A stretch of 64,000 bases of DNA, from contig JBAIZL010000003.1 of NCBI GenBank assembly GCA_036971475.1, positions 109,312,570 through 109,376,569 on the forward strand, read 5' to 3'. The notes under the pieces were generated by a model that did not search any database, was not told where the DNA came from, and worked only from the letters and a program-made list of their open reading frames with translations. Below are positions 34,865 through 46,129 of this stretch, piece by piece (the first letter of the stretch is position 1; each line of letters opens with the position of its first letter). This DNA is from Prosapia bicincta (Eukaryota > Arthropoda > Insecta > Hemiptera > Cercopidae). The position numbers and the translations under genes were made by a program.

Positions 34865-36990
34865 TTATAATAAGTTATTTTCTCCTGAAAAGTAAAACAA
34901 TATAATGTTCCATGTAGTTTTTTCCAGCAAAGTGAAAAACGCAAAACTAAAGACTAGTTTAGAGGCCACGATACTGACCTTTAGTGGGGCGTTGCGGCTG
35001 GGGCAGCGGTGTGGAAATTATATGACACACGGCCAAGTTCTGACATAGTTTGAGAATCCCTCAAATGGTTTATTGGTATTGTTAAATCCGGATTTGTTTC
35101 CAGCGTCATATGTAAGAACAGTTTCCACCTCAAAGTGAGTGGGTAGGTACCCCATAAATTACTTGATAATAAGTATTATAACTTCAATTATTTTGCTTGT
35201 GATGTACAATGTAAGTTTAAGTATTTGAGGGGTTCTCCGTCAATGTAGCGACCGACTTTTATTCGCCATTTAAACGAATATTTATAGTGATTCCTCTAAA
35301 TTAATATGGTTGCTAAAAGTGTATGAGTGTTCCCGCAGAAACGCGACGGTATAATAAAACATTCTATAGAGTTTTCATAACAACATATTCCAACAAGAAA
35401 ATTCAGATAAAAAGAGTCTAAATTCCCCTTAAGACATTTGTAGTGAAAAGTGCCTGGAACAATCGTAGACGATGATATCAAATACAAAACAAGTAACATA
35501 TTTTTATATTTTGTCTCCACGCCGCGAGCTGCAGGGTGTATAAGTTACTGTCCAACAATGGTGCACGAGTGTAAACATCTTCTTATATAATTTCGTAGGC
35601 TGAATTTTGAGAGGAAGATTGTGGGAGCTTGTAGGGTCGTGCAGAGCTGGAAGGTGGCTCAAATTTAAGGTAGTGACGCGAAGAAGCGGGGAAAGTATAG
35701 GTTTTTCACAATTTACAACATTTACAACATCCATTACTGAAAATAATCAATAAATCATTGACATTACTTAAATTAGTTTTGCACGTGCTTGTACCCTCAG
35801 TTGAAACTGACACGTTCCGTGAACTTCAAGAACAAACACATTCTTGAGGAAATCCCCACAAATGGTCAGTAATGGGCAATGTTTTGTGACTTTATAGAAA
35901 CATCGGACTTGAAACGTGCAGTGCAAACATTTTACGTTGTGAAGGACAATGGCTATACGTCAAGTAAGAAAAGAAACTTACTACTTTAAAGAAGAAACGT
36001 AAACCGTATAAATTAAAACATCAGCCCCATTTATTCACGAAGTACAACGGATAAATGTCACTTTCGGCGTCCACCACTGCTATTAACTAACATTTTACTT
36101 AGCATAAAATAATTTATACTGATTTAGAAGTTAAAACAAAAAGTAATTTTTAAATGACTAAGATACAATTTAATGCATTGTTTTATTTTATTAAGTAATT
36201 CTGTTCGTTGCTCACCTGAAATGACCCTGTTCTTCCAGAGATTTAGAAAAGGTTGTATCGAAAGGGGTAATTTAGAAGATTGGTCGAGACAAAGAACATG
36301 TAAGCGGGTAGACACTCATCTCAGCAGTCTGTGAATATTAAATAAATATTAAAAATAAATTTAAATGCGAATCAACAGTTTTTAACGCACATCTATGTAA
36401 TGGTTTTAAATGCTCGTGTGAATTATTTTTTTTAAGTGAATGCAAAAAGCTAAGCCTTTTTTAGTCATTGTGATTAAGCTGTAACAAGTAAATGCCATCA
36501 GGAGCATAACCAGAGAGCAAGTGCACCCCAAACCAAATAATATTAGCAAACAACATTAACCTATAAAATAGCGCACGTTTTTAGCAAAACAGCTTCTTGA
36601 AGACCCAACAATTTTGTATTTTTTAGTGTCAAAAAAGCTTTATAGATGATTTCTAGAGATAACGATATGCAAAATTTCCTCAGGGGTGCTCCACCACTTG
36701 ACCCTTCGGATTGTGCCCCCCTCCAAACCACTGCCCTGGCTACCGTCTTGATTGTCATCCTAAACTGTTCCAAGAAACAAGATCTTCATTTCCTTACACG
36801 TTACAACATTCTTCTCGCGTAGAATATAAAATATAACACTAACATCATATGTTAATGTTAATGCCAAATACCCCTCAAGTTCTTACAATGGTGGCAAATT
36901 GTCTCGCGCTGCAAAAGTATGCTACGCTCTGATTAGTTGTTGCCATCATCTCGGAGCGTTGCAGGGAGACAACGTAATAACGAAATACAA
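34860..36990. other. No gene recognised
   Basis: Several minus-strand open frames of 60-76 codons (for example 35504-35734 and 36561-36773) show no recognised domain. A GC-richer patch at 36640-36760 may be an old repeat. I cannot support any gene. Confidence 0.4.
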
Positions 36991-37258
36991 TAAAAATCCC
37001 GCTTATCCGACATAATGAGGGTGGAACCATTTCGGATGATCCATGCTAAGTATCCTAAGGTATATTACTTCGAGTAAAACCAAATAAAACCTGTTCTACT
37101 GTAAAATATCACAGTAGTTGTATTTTCTAACAAAACAACCTCCCGCTCCTACCTCCCCCCCCCCGTTTCCCGTGTTGGCGTAAATATCAAGGAACAGCCC
37201 ATTTAGCCTATTTAACCCGGCATTCGGTTAAGGGAAGTTCGGATAAGACGGGGCTGTA
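36991..37258. mobile_element. Possible pogo/Tigger-like MITE
   Basis: The left end reads ATCCCGCTTATCCGAC and the right end, on the opposite strand, CAGCCCCGTCTTATCCGAAC; both are next to TA. The TTATCCGA-type inverted ends and TA target fit pogo-like Tc1/mariner elements. At about 265 bp and without coding capacity it would be a non-autonomous copy. The left end has lost the expected CAG, so the boundary is approximate. Confidence 0.4.
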
Positions 37259-37259
37259 C

Positions 37260-38340
37260 TAACGAACACCAGCACACAGTCAATAATTAATTCTTCAGTG
37301 AGTTAAGATGGAAAAGTCATCGTCAGTGAGTATAGCTTATATAACATTTAACCTTCAAGAATACGGGTTAAATTATAACAATTTACTAACACAATATCTA
37401 TACCAGTTTAGACAGATTAGTTATAGCTTAGAATATTCACTGAAACAAATGGTTTTAGATTAATTCATCAGAGATACTCGCCCATGATGACAGTCTTTTT
37501 ATTAAAAATACGTTTCTACTCAACCAATGATTTTTATTATCAACCGGTAGTGGATGGCAATTAATGTTAAAACAATTTTTTCAAATATTTATTAATTAAT
37601 TAAATTTATAAAGAATGATGCCTTGGACGCGTTTAAATTGAATGGCTATGTATTTTAAATCCAGCATTTAGGCATTGACGTAACAATCCCATAGCTAGAA
37701 ATTCAATCCATAGGATGTATATGCAATTATAAGAGAAAGGTTCCTTGCAATAATGAAGCATTACAAGAGATGGATAAAATGAGAAGTTTTAGACCACCAT
37801 CAGTTTCATAAACTAGAAACTAAATAAAAAGAAAGGAAATAAACAGTAACCAACAAAAATTAAAGTCCATCATCATATAGTGTATAGAGAAGGAAATGAA
37901 AAATTGCAAGGAAATTCGATTTTTTATTTTGCCACTTAATATTGTGAATCTGACATATCTAAATATATATATTTATAATAATTGTAACTATAAATTAAAA
38001 CATAATTAAATTAAAATCTTTCTTTGTTAACCTCAGTAGGAATGACTTTAAAAAGATTTTTTTTCTATATTGTGTTTAATATTGAGATTACTACTGTGCT
38101 AAGTTTATATCTATTTCTGTGGCATGAGGCAATATCCCACAGGTTGTAATTGCGTCACAGATAAGTCGCAAGAGTACATCCTAAACAACTAGGAGCTACT
38201 AAAGGCAATAAGACTCAAGGCTAGTCTATAAACGTATACGCCAAGATATAGAGTCTCCGGCTTGGTGTGCTCCCATACAAGCTGAGAGAGCTTGCTGGGT
38301 TCCTAAACTTATTTAGTTTAAAGTAAAAGTGTTTGCTCAC
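37260..38340. other. No gene recognised; possible intron
   Basis: AT-rich unique-looking sequence. If the minus-strand exons at 38341 and 38934 belong to one gene, this would be the next intron or 3' region. No convincing downstream exon is seen. Confidence 0.35.
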
Positions 38341-38381
38341 CTCCACCAGATGTCGTTCCAAACCATGAAGCCGAAATGTCG
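38341..38381 (-). CDS. Candidate host exon 2 of an unidentified gene
   Basis: On the minus strand TTATTTTTCAGAAG forms a tandem (NAGNAG) acceptor, and GTGAGC at 38340-38335 is a good donor. Using the second AG gives a 41-bp exon. Joined to the upstream candidate exon at 38934-39143 it keeps an open frame, ending TFRLHGLERHLVE at a codon boundary. Using the first AG (38384) would create a stop at the junction. This phase agreement is the main support, together with consensus sites. The protein is not recognised. Confidence 0.45.
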
Positions 38382-38758
38382 CTTCTGAAAAATAACATTA
38401 TATTTTTTAAACATTTATTGTAGCAAACATTATAAAGAGATAAGATTAGATGGATATTCATAAAATTGCTAAATGGGTATTTAGTTTAGTAGGTAAAAAT
38501 CGAATAATGTACCCTAACCCTATTACACGTTGTATAGAAATGCTTACATGAGTATTGAAGTTTACTTAAGATGTAGGCTATTACAGGATCTTTGAATCTA
38601 AGGGAAACAAATTAATACACAGCTAATGTTTTTTAATATGACAGATTTACTTTAGTTTTGAGTTCAAAGTTGTAACATTTGCAGGTACATAGTTAAACTT
38701 GTCCAGCTCTAACTTGTAGATATGCATGAAAACTCTTATAATCATTCTTATATATAAA

Positions 38759-38761
<3 letters not shown>

Positions 38762-38802
<41 letters not shown>
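38762..38802. repeat. GA microsatellite
   Basis: Uninterrupted GA run, within the intron between the two candidate exons. Confidence 0.95.
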
Positions 38803-38807
<5 letters not shown>

Positions 38808-38933
38808 GACTTGGAACTTGCTAGAAACTGGAACACTGACATTTGTAAGTGAGCATATAACTTCTAACTCAAGTAACTTAGAATAGAATTTCCATTTTAT
38901 ATAAAACGAAAGGAACAAATAAAAGTAACTTAC

Positions 38934-39143
38934 AGAACGACTGAGTCCTGTAGAACGCAGGGACTTCAATCTTTAGCGGAAATAGTGCAGAATCACTTGT
39001 AGAAAATATTGCAGCTTTTTTATAAACTATTTCCGCTTCCTCTTCTTCCTCATCGTCCTCAGGAATCACCTCGAGAATAGGAACGAACTTTACTCTCGGG
39101 TATGCGCTTGACAAATAGCTGAGCATGTCCTCATCGAAAACTA
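38934..39143 (-). CDS. Candidate host exon 1 of an unidentified gene
   Basis: A 210-bp minus-strand exon is bounded by an acceptor ending TTTACAG (39144-39150) and a perfect GTAAGT donor (38933-38928). Its open frame enters with two bases and leaves with one. It reads VFDEDMLSYLSS, then AYPRVKFVPILEVIPEDD, an acidic run with EEEEEAE, and a basic-to-aromatic C-terminal part PLKIEVPAFYRTQSF. The composition is protein-like and unlike the neighbouring transposons. Internal ATG at 39126 is unlikely to be the true start because the frame is open upstream to the acceptor. The earlier exons must lie at higher coordinates but are not seen among the repeats. Family unknown. Confidence 0.5.
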
Positions 39144-39296
39144 CTGTAAAGTTAGAATTTTTATTAAATCTTTTGTCATATATCTACAATATAGATACGA
39201 TATAGACTGTAGGGTGTAGCTAAAGCTTGAAGACATGCATATCATAATATAGCTCAAATTTTACAAGACGGCACTTAAAATATATTTAATAAATTA

Positions 39297-39430
39297 AAAA
39301 TAATGTAAATAAAATTACTGAAAACACAAAGTATTTGAAGGGAACGTTTCGACACTTAGTTTATAAATATCACGTTATTTACATTTATCATAGAGAAATA
39401 CTCGACATAACTGAATACAACAAAGTATTT
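39297..39430 (+). repeat. Partial copy of composite repeat F
   Basis: Matches 39945-40075 (AAAATTACTGAAAA through GACATAACTGAATA), and so also 33600-33725. It lies 5' of copy 2, as a truncated direct repeat about 650 bp away. Confidence 0.7.
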
Positions 39431-39589
39431 TAATGTAACGGAGTTCTACCTTCAAGTTTTGAAGAGCGTTACAGACAGACGATAATTATTATTACGCCTG
39501 AACTGTAAGCTAGAACTTAAAAATAAAACTTAAACATAAAATTTAAACTAAATAATAATTAATTTATCAAACGTTACAGGTTCTTAAAA

Positions 39590-40520
39590 TAAATTTAATA
39601 ATATAAATTAAAATTGAATTTTGGTAGCCAATTACGTTCAGTGAATCTTATTAATCCTTTAACAATAGTTTATGATTATCCGGACTACCCGAACAGACAC
39701 ACAAAAACACAAAGTACAAACATATTAAACGAACAAACACAATACAAGTCAAACACACTCTTTGATACTATCGAAAACCTACCTTTAAAACTGCCACCGC
39801 TTGACCAGACATCTCCAAGCAGAAGACACTGATGAAGGTCGGTACATAGCGATCGAAAACGTTCTGTCTCAGAGTTTTAACAAATTTACTAAATTTAAAG
39901 TTCGGAGGATCATAAACTATTGTTTACGTGATTAATAAAATTAAAATTACTGAAAAACATAGTGGAATTGAAGGGAATGTTTTGATTGTTCGTTTCTACT
40001 CATTTTAAATGTCCAGTTATTTACATTTAACATAGAGAAATGCTCGACATTACTGAATATAACAAACAGCCACAGTATCGGTTTGCTGTAGTGTTAGCAC
40101 TGTGACAAGATGCGCGAGTTTAAACCTTGGGGAAGGCTTCTTATTTAAGGTACATGAGTGTACTAATAGTTTAAAACCAATGTTTTAATTACCATATTAT
40201 TTATACAGTAACTTTAATACTTTGGATCTATAGCTGATTAAACTTCATATATTTTCTCCTTGAAATATAATACTGTAGTAGTAGAGTTAGAGGCGGCGAC
40301 TTACATGAACCACAAAATGAAAATTCTAAAACTGTCAGCTTAAATTTGAGGCTATGATATTTGATTATTATCAAAAGAACATGCATATGATGAAGATCTC
40401 AATATATAGCTTAAACTCAGCAAATATTGAAAAGTGAAAAAATATATGAGATTGGAACAAGCCATAAAACTATTTAATTACATTAGTGAATTTTATTAAA
40501 GCTACTAAATTACTTTATTT
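39590..40520 (+). mobile_element. Composite repeat F, copy 2
   Basis: Second copy of the repeat at 33241-34210. Its A/C-rich reading frame is open from 39614 to 39832, ending ...PLDQTSPSRRH and stop, directly before the hammerhead-like motif (39824-39869). The inverted arm follows at 39903-39950. The tRNA-like segment is at 40080-40133. It has fewer defects than copy 1. Confidence 0.7.
39824..39869 (+). ncRNA. Candidate hammerhead ribozyme, minimal type I
   Basis: Helix I pairs AGACA (39824-39828) with TGTCT (39865-39869). The core CTGATGA is at 39829-39835. Helix II pairs GGTCG (39837-39841) with CGATC (39850-39854), closing an 8-base loop, with one extra A at 39836. The second core GAA is at 39855-39857. 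Helix III is the self-complementary AACGTT (39858-39863), and cleavage would follow C39864. A palindromic helix III without a loop is expected to work best as a dimer, as described for hammerheads in Penelope-like elements. All invariant core bases I can check are present; activity is inferred. The extra A in helix II is a weakness. Confidence 0.5.
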
Positions 40521-40704
40521 CTAGATTCAGTATGGTACGTGTTAGGTAAATTACGATTTCTACCTGTAAATAGGTTCCTCTATTCTCATACCTAAAGAAG
40601 GTACTATATGTACATTTCCATCAAGAAGGTAGAAACCTTGGAATCGTGCCGTTTAAATTATTTTGCGTGTAATCTACAACATAAGTTTAAGAATTTGAGG
40701 GTCC

Positions 40705-40712
<8 letters not shown>

Positions 40713-40768
<56 letters not shown>
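40713..40768. repeat. TA microsatellite
   Basis: Uninterrupted TA run of about 56 bp. Confidence 0.95.
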
Positions 40769-40771
<3 letters not shown>

Positions 40772-40789
40772 AAATGTAGCTATCGATGC

Positions 40790-42130
40790 CCTCATTGAGT
40801 CCTTGAAAACAATTTGTTGGTAACCACTGGCCTATACACCTACGTTTACTTTATAGAAAAGTAATTTAAGGTACTGTAATGCTGAAAGTAGGGTTTTCTA
40901 GTGATATCTTTTGTATTTATTCGATTTTAGCAAACCTTTCTATACATTCCACGTGACCTATTACCTTCGTCTACATATATATGTGGCTATATAGGAGGGA
41001 AGGAAGAGAGAGAGTGAGAGAGAGAGAGGGGAAGAGAGAGGGGGAGGGAGAGGGGGGGAGGGAGAGGGGGAGGGAGAGGGGGGAGGGAGAGGGGGGAGGT
41101 AGTGGGGGTGGAGAGAAAGAGAGAGATAGAGAGAGAATAATGGGTTCCACTAACAGTGTTCTTAACATTAACAATTAATATACATAGGCCTAAATACACG
41201 TCGCCATTTGTAAATCAAATATAATGAATAGATTCATATCGTTTAGCTAATATAAATATATACATGACCAATAAATAAACTAAGTCTAGAGTACAATGAT
41301 GGGACATTTATATAGTTTTATTGGATATTTATGTTATAAGTTATGTACCTTTTTGGTAATAAGTTGGAAACGTCTAAATGTAGCATTTAATCAAAGGAAA
41401 GGTTTTTACTATATTTACCTACATAACTGTTCAAGCACAATAGCTTCTACTTAGGCTATTTTCAGCCCGATTAAATGTCGACGTCATACATATGTAAATA
41501 TATATATAATGTCTAATGTGACTCTAACAGTGGTTTATTCGTAATTTACGAGATATACCGTCTATAGGACACGAATATATAGTGATATAAGCAAAATTAG
41601 GGTAATTAAATTGATTGAAACTTACAAAGTCTCCAAAAGTTTTTAAGCTTCATATTTTTGCTTTCAACCTAAGAAAATATGATTCAAAATGTCCTTAGGA
41701 AACCATTTGTAATGTAAATACGGCATTTGTTTAATTGTTGTACGATTTAATTAACTACTGTAATATAAATATTTGTTTCCTTTTATATTTACATATTTAG
41801 TTATAATTGAATTTTTGTATGGTCGTAAACTTTTGAAGAACGTAGCGCATTGCCAATGTACGTCTTAATATTCAAAATTAAACCACTACAGACCTGGTTC
41901 TAACGGGGAACCTCATCAATTGGAGTGAGGCATAGGCCTTACGTTCGCCTCAAATCCTTCGGGAGCTCCTCATTTTCAAGTGATTCTGGTTCTACCCGGC
42001 TTCATCCAATATATAACCGAAGTGACTGATGGTCATCTGCATTATAAATGCTGACTAACAACCGCTCTGCCACTGGATGGTCCCACGTTTGCATGGATGC
42101 ATAGGCTTTAGGTTCTCTCAAATCCCTCGG
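40790..42130 (+). repeat. Repeat segment paralogous to 49590-56360
   Basis: Matches the host sequence around the two LINEs: TTGGTAACCACTGGCCTA, CTTTATAGAAAAGTAATTTA and GTGATATCTTTTGTATTTAT recur at 49615-49660 and 50528-50560. Later parts (41135-42100) match 55285-56330. The copy here lacks both LINEs, so it serves as the empty-site reference. The TA and GA tracts occupy corresponding places. Confidence 0.85.
41001..41135 (+). repeat. Polypurine G/A tract
   Basis: About 135 bp of almost pure purine, starting with GA repeats and turning into GGGAGGGAGAGGGGG-type sequence with many runs of three or more G. The paralogue at 55267-55284 is a short plain GA run. Such a tract can form G-quadruplex or triplex structure. 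Open frames over it encode Arg/Glu/Gly repeats and are not genes. Confidence 0.9.
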
Positions 42131-43970
42131 GACTCCCAATTAAAATCTATATATTAAATATAACTAATAAGAGGTGTTTTTAAAAGAATAAATCCTATCA
42201 TAAAGAAAATCCATTGTACATCCTCCGAATTTCGGATAGTCTTAAATCGTATTTTAGGACTAAAAAAACACAAAATTACCAGTTTTAAACTTGCCCTATA
42301 TAGAGAATAACAAACCTATTTAAGCATTTACTTTTGAATTTACTCTTTTATATTCGCCCTTCAAGTGAGTGACAAGAGAATCTGCGAAACCAAAGTGATT
42401 AAGATTCAGTATATATATGCTATACTTTCTTTGAATCGTATTAGGGAAATGCGATTTCTATCTGTAATTAGGTTTCTCTATTCTCACACCTAAAGAAGTA
42501 TCAGAACTGTCAGAAACAAAAAGCTTTAAAACTGACATTAGCAAGAAAAATATTAACTACTAAACTGATATCAATAACCCCCCCCCCCCCAATTACCATT
42601 TTTAAATATAATAAAGTGAACTAGATAAAGTGAACCGATTCAAATACTTTGGCCAATTGTAAAAAAATACACGACATCAACTAATTCTAAAGTAATTTGC
42701 TGTGGCATTTATTTAGTTGTAATAATTTAATACTGCGTGTTGTTTTATGAATAATAATATGTACAATATGTATATTTCCATCAATAAGGTGGAAACCTTG
42801 GAAACGTTCCGTTTAGGCCTTACAAAGCTTACACCTACATATGGTATCTAGCTATGCGGACTTTCGGGCAAGGAAATGACATCAAGTACACCTATTAGTT
42901 TTTAGGCCTAACCTGACTTTCCCAATGGTTTATTTCTGATTGCCGTCATATACCGTCTTGGTGTCTGGGATGTATTTTGTTATAACTAAAATACTGATAA
43001 TTAATTTGATTAAAACTTACTAAGACTCGACAAGATTTTATGCTTCATACTTTTGCTTTTAGTCTAACAAAATATGACTCAATATGTCTTTAGTAAACCA
43101 TGGTAAAGTAAATATAGTGTATGCCTAATTTTTGTACGTTTTTATTTGGGTACAGTGATATAATTATTTGTGTTGGTTTTATATTTACTTAAAATTTGTT
43201 GAAAGGTCATGTTGTGTAGGAAACCTTGGGAAAACGTAGCGCTCTGCCAATGTCCGGTTTGAAACTCAAAATATGTCACAACCGAAAGCTCTCGTTCTGT
43301 AGGAGAAATCTCATACCAATCAGGGTGAACGACAGCACTTTTGATGCCCTCATATCCCTCGGGAGACGCCAGATATTCCGGTGAACACGGTTCTGCCTGG
43401 CACAACACTGCATTGTCACTTGAAATCAACTATATTAGAAATACTGGCTAACAACTACCCTGACGTCGAATAGACCCAACTTTACAAGGACGGATCTACC
43501 ACGATAGAGACCAGCGAAGCTGGACTCTATACAACCTTCGTCGAAGCCTTGTTTCCAGAAGGTTTACCACTTTAAAGGCGACGTTTCAGCCATTTGTTAT
43601 GCCTCGGAGAGGCTTTCAACTAGCATCGATACAAATAAATTGATCTTTTTTTCTACTTCAGAGTTGGTGGCTATTTCCCCTCCAATACCTCTAAAAAGCG
43701 ATGCCGTCGCAAGATACAAGGAGACCATATTCCAACTTTTATGCAGAAAAGAGATTGTTTCATAATGGGCCAAGCAGACAAACACGCTCAAGCTGGTTAT
43801 AAACGTTTTCAAGAAAAGTCTCCCTTTACGTTATCCAGCTTGATTAGGCCTTATAAAACGATCCTTACATCGATTGGACGTCGCAGATTCCTCCACCTGT
43901 TCTCTCTGTCTATAAGATAAAGTTAAGGTTAATCATCTGGCCATCTCCAGCTCTTGTTCCCCTTCAATAT
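41820..43970 (+). repeat. 2.1-kb tandem segment, unit 1
   Basis: Head-to-tail with unit 2 (43971-46050). Shared landmarks include GAACGTAGCGCATTGCCAAT (41839 and 43996), CATCCTCCGAATTTCGGATA (42217 and 44389), a C run (42581 and 44807) and the RNase H segment. Both units contain an early and a late version of the AACGTAGCGC...TGCC block, showing an older internal duplication. Confidence 0.85.
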
Positions 43971-43990
43971 TTATTGAATTTTTATAAGAT
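43440..43990 (+). pseudogene. LINE RNase H/C-terminal fragment in unit 1
   Basis: Plus-strand frames broken by stops contain a YKDGSTT-like box (first RNase H Asp region), ISAICYASERLS, and a tail reading LDVADSSTCSLC that resembles the C-terminal Cys-rich segment of non-LTR retrotransposon ORF2. The reading is fully degenerate. Unit 2 has the same fragment at 45490-46115. Confidence 0.55.
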
Positions 43991-46050
43991 CGAAAACTTT
44001 TGAAGAACGTAGCGCATTGCCAATGTACGTTTTAATATTAAAAAATAAACCACTACAGACCTGGTTCTAACGGAGAAGCTCATCAATTGGAGTGAGACAT
44101 AGGCCTTACGTTCCCCTCAAATCCCTCGGGAGCTCCTCATATTCAAGTGATTCTGGTTCTACCCGGCATCATCCAATATATTACCGCAATAACTGATGGT
44201 CATCTGCATTATAAATGCTGACTAACAACCGCTCTGCCACTGGATGCCCCCACGTTTGCATGGATGCATAGGCTTTAGGTTCTCTCAAATCCCTTGAGAG
44301 CTCCAATTAAAATGTATATATTACATATAACTAATATGAGGTATTTATAAAAGAATAAATCCTATCATACAGAAAATCCATTGTACATCCTCCGAATTTC
44401 GGATAGTCTTAAATCGAAAAGTAGAGTGTTTGAATATAAAACATAAAGCAATGGAAGAACCATAGAATAGAGGACAGAGTATTATATCTGAAATCATATA
44501 TTTTAGGATTAAAAAATAAACAAAATTACCAGTTTTAAACTTGAATTATATAAAGATTAACTAACCTATTTAAGCATACTTTTGAATTTACTCTTTTATA
44601 TTCGCCCTTCAAGTGAGTGATAAGAGAATCTTCGAAACCAAAGTGATTAAGATTCAGGATGGTGCGTATTAGGAAGATTACGATTTCTATCTGAAATTAG
44701 GTTCCTCTATTCTCACATCTAAAGAAGTATCAGAACTGTCAGAAACAAGAAGCTTTAAAACTGACATTACCAAGAAAAATACTAACTACTAAACGGATAT
44801 CAATACCCCCCCCCCAATTACCATTTGTAAATATAATAAAGTGAACTAGATAAAGTCAATCGATTCAAATACTTTGGCTAAGGGTAAAAAAATACACATT
44901 AACTAATTCTAAAGTAATTTGCTGTGGCACTTATTTAGTTGTATTAATATAATATTGCGATGTTGTTTTATGTATAATAATATGTACAATATGTACATTT
45001 CCAACAAGAAGGTAGAAACCTTGGAAACGTACCGTTTAACCAAAGCTTAGGCCTACATAAAGTAGATATGCGGACCTTCGCGCTAGTAAATGTCGACATC
45101 AAGTATACCTATTAGTTATTAGACCTAACCTGACTTACCCTAATGGTTTATTTGTGATTGCCGTCATGTATCGTCTACGTGTCTGGGATGTATTTTGTTA
45201 TAACTAAAATACTGATAATTAATTTGATTAAACTTACTAAAACTCCAAATGATTTTATGCGGAAAGTTTTTGAAAGGTCATGCTAGGTCGGAAACCTCGG
45301 GAAAACGTTGCACTCTGCCAATATCCGGCTTGAAACTCAAAATAAGTCCCAACCGAAAGCTCTCGTTCTGTAGGAGAAGTCTCACAGCAATCAGGGTGAG
45401 CGACGGCCCTTTTGATCTCCTCATATCCCACGGGAGATGCCAGATATTTCTGTAAACCCGGTTCTGCCAAGCAGAAAACTGCACTATCTCGTGAAGTCAA
45501 CTACATTAGAAATACTGGCAACAACTACCCTGACGTCGAATGGACCCAAATTTACAAGGACGGATCTACCACGGTAGAGACCAGCGTAGCTGGATTCTAT
45601 ACAACCTTCGTCGAAGCCTTGTTTCCAGAAGGTTTACCAGTTTAAAGTGGAAGTTTCAGCCATTTGTTATGCCTCAGAAAAGCTTTCAACTAGCATCGAT
45701 AGAAGTAAATTGGTCTTTCTTTCTACTTCAGCGTTGCAGGCTATTTCCTCTCCACTACATCAAAAAGGCGGAAACGGAAGGAAACCATATTCCAACTTTT
45801 ACGCAAAAAAGAGATTGTTTTATAATGGATTAAGCAAACACGTTTAACCTGGCTATAAACGTTTACAGGGAAGTCTCCTTTTACTTTAATCAGCTTCAAT
45901 CAGCCTTATAAAACGGTTCCAACATCGATTTGACTTCGCAGATTCTTCCACCTGTCCTCTCTGTATATACGATAAAATTACGGGTAACCATTACGTCATC
46001 TCCAGTCCTTGTATCCCTTCAATACAATGCTAAAGTCCTCACAGCAATGT
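43971..46050 (+). repeat. 2.1-kb tandem segment, unit 2
   Basis: Second copy of the unit. An insertion of about 80 bp at 44415-44495 is absent from unit 1. The spacing between landmarks drifts from 2,156 to about 2,070 bp, so indels have accumulated on both sides. Confidence 0.85.
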
Positions 46051-46115
46051 CCCTGTTTCACTTCCCTGACGCAGAGCTCCACATGCTCTTCACGTATTCC
46101 AACAAATCAAACTAA
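45490..46115 (+). pseudogene. LINE RNase H/C-terminal fragment in unit 2
   Basis: Contains DVEWTQIYKDGSTTVETSVAGFY, matching the first box of a retrotransposon RNase H, then the shifted equivalents of the Glu box and a tail with DSSTCPLCIYDK and a His (NHYVISSPVL). The tail is the CxxC...H...C-type ending of LINE ORF2 proteins, with the last Cys lost. At least three frame changes are needed. No reverse-transcriptase segment is recognised 5' of it. Confidence 0.65.
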
Positions 46116-46129
46116 ATATTTGTCTTCCA

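Noticed and set aside
36561..36773. 70-codon minus-strand frame as a gene
   Set aside because: No recognised domain; the 5' part is a GC-rich patch that looks like repeat sequence.
38170..38310. Third exon of the 38-39 kb candidate gene (minus strand frame after a TTTAG)
   Set aside because: It would require an intron of about 30 bp after the donor at 38340 and has a poor acceptor.
40971..41199. Arg/Glu/Gly or Ser/Leu/Pro open frames of 65-70 codons
   Set aside because: Both strands of the polypurine tract stay open by composition alone.
43142..43429. 95-codon minus-strand frame (and its relatives at 45255-45500)
   Set aside because: It is antisense to the degenerate LINE RNase H region and has no motif of its own.
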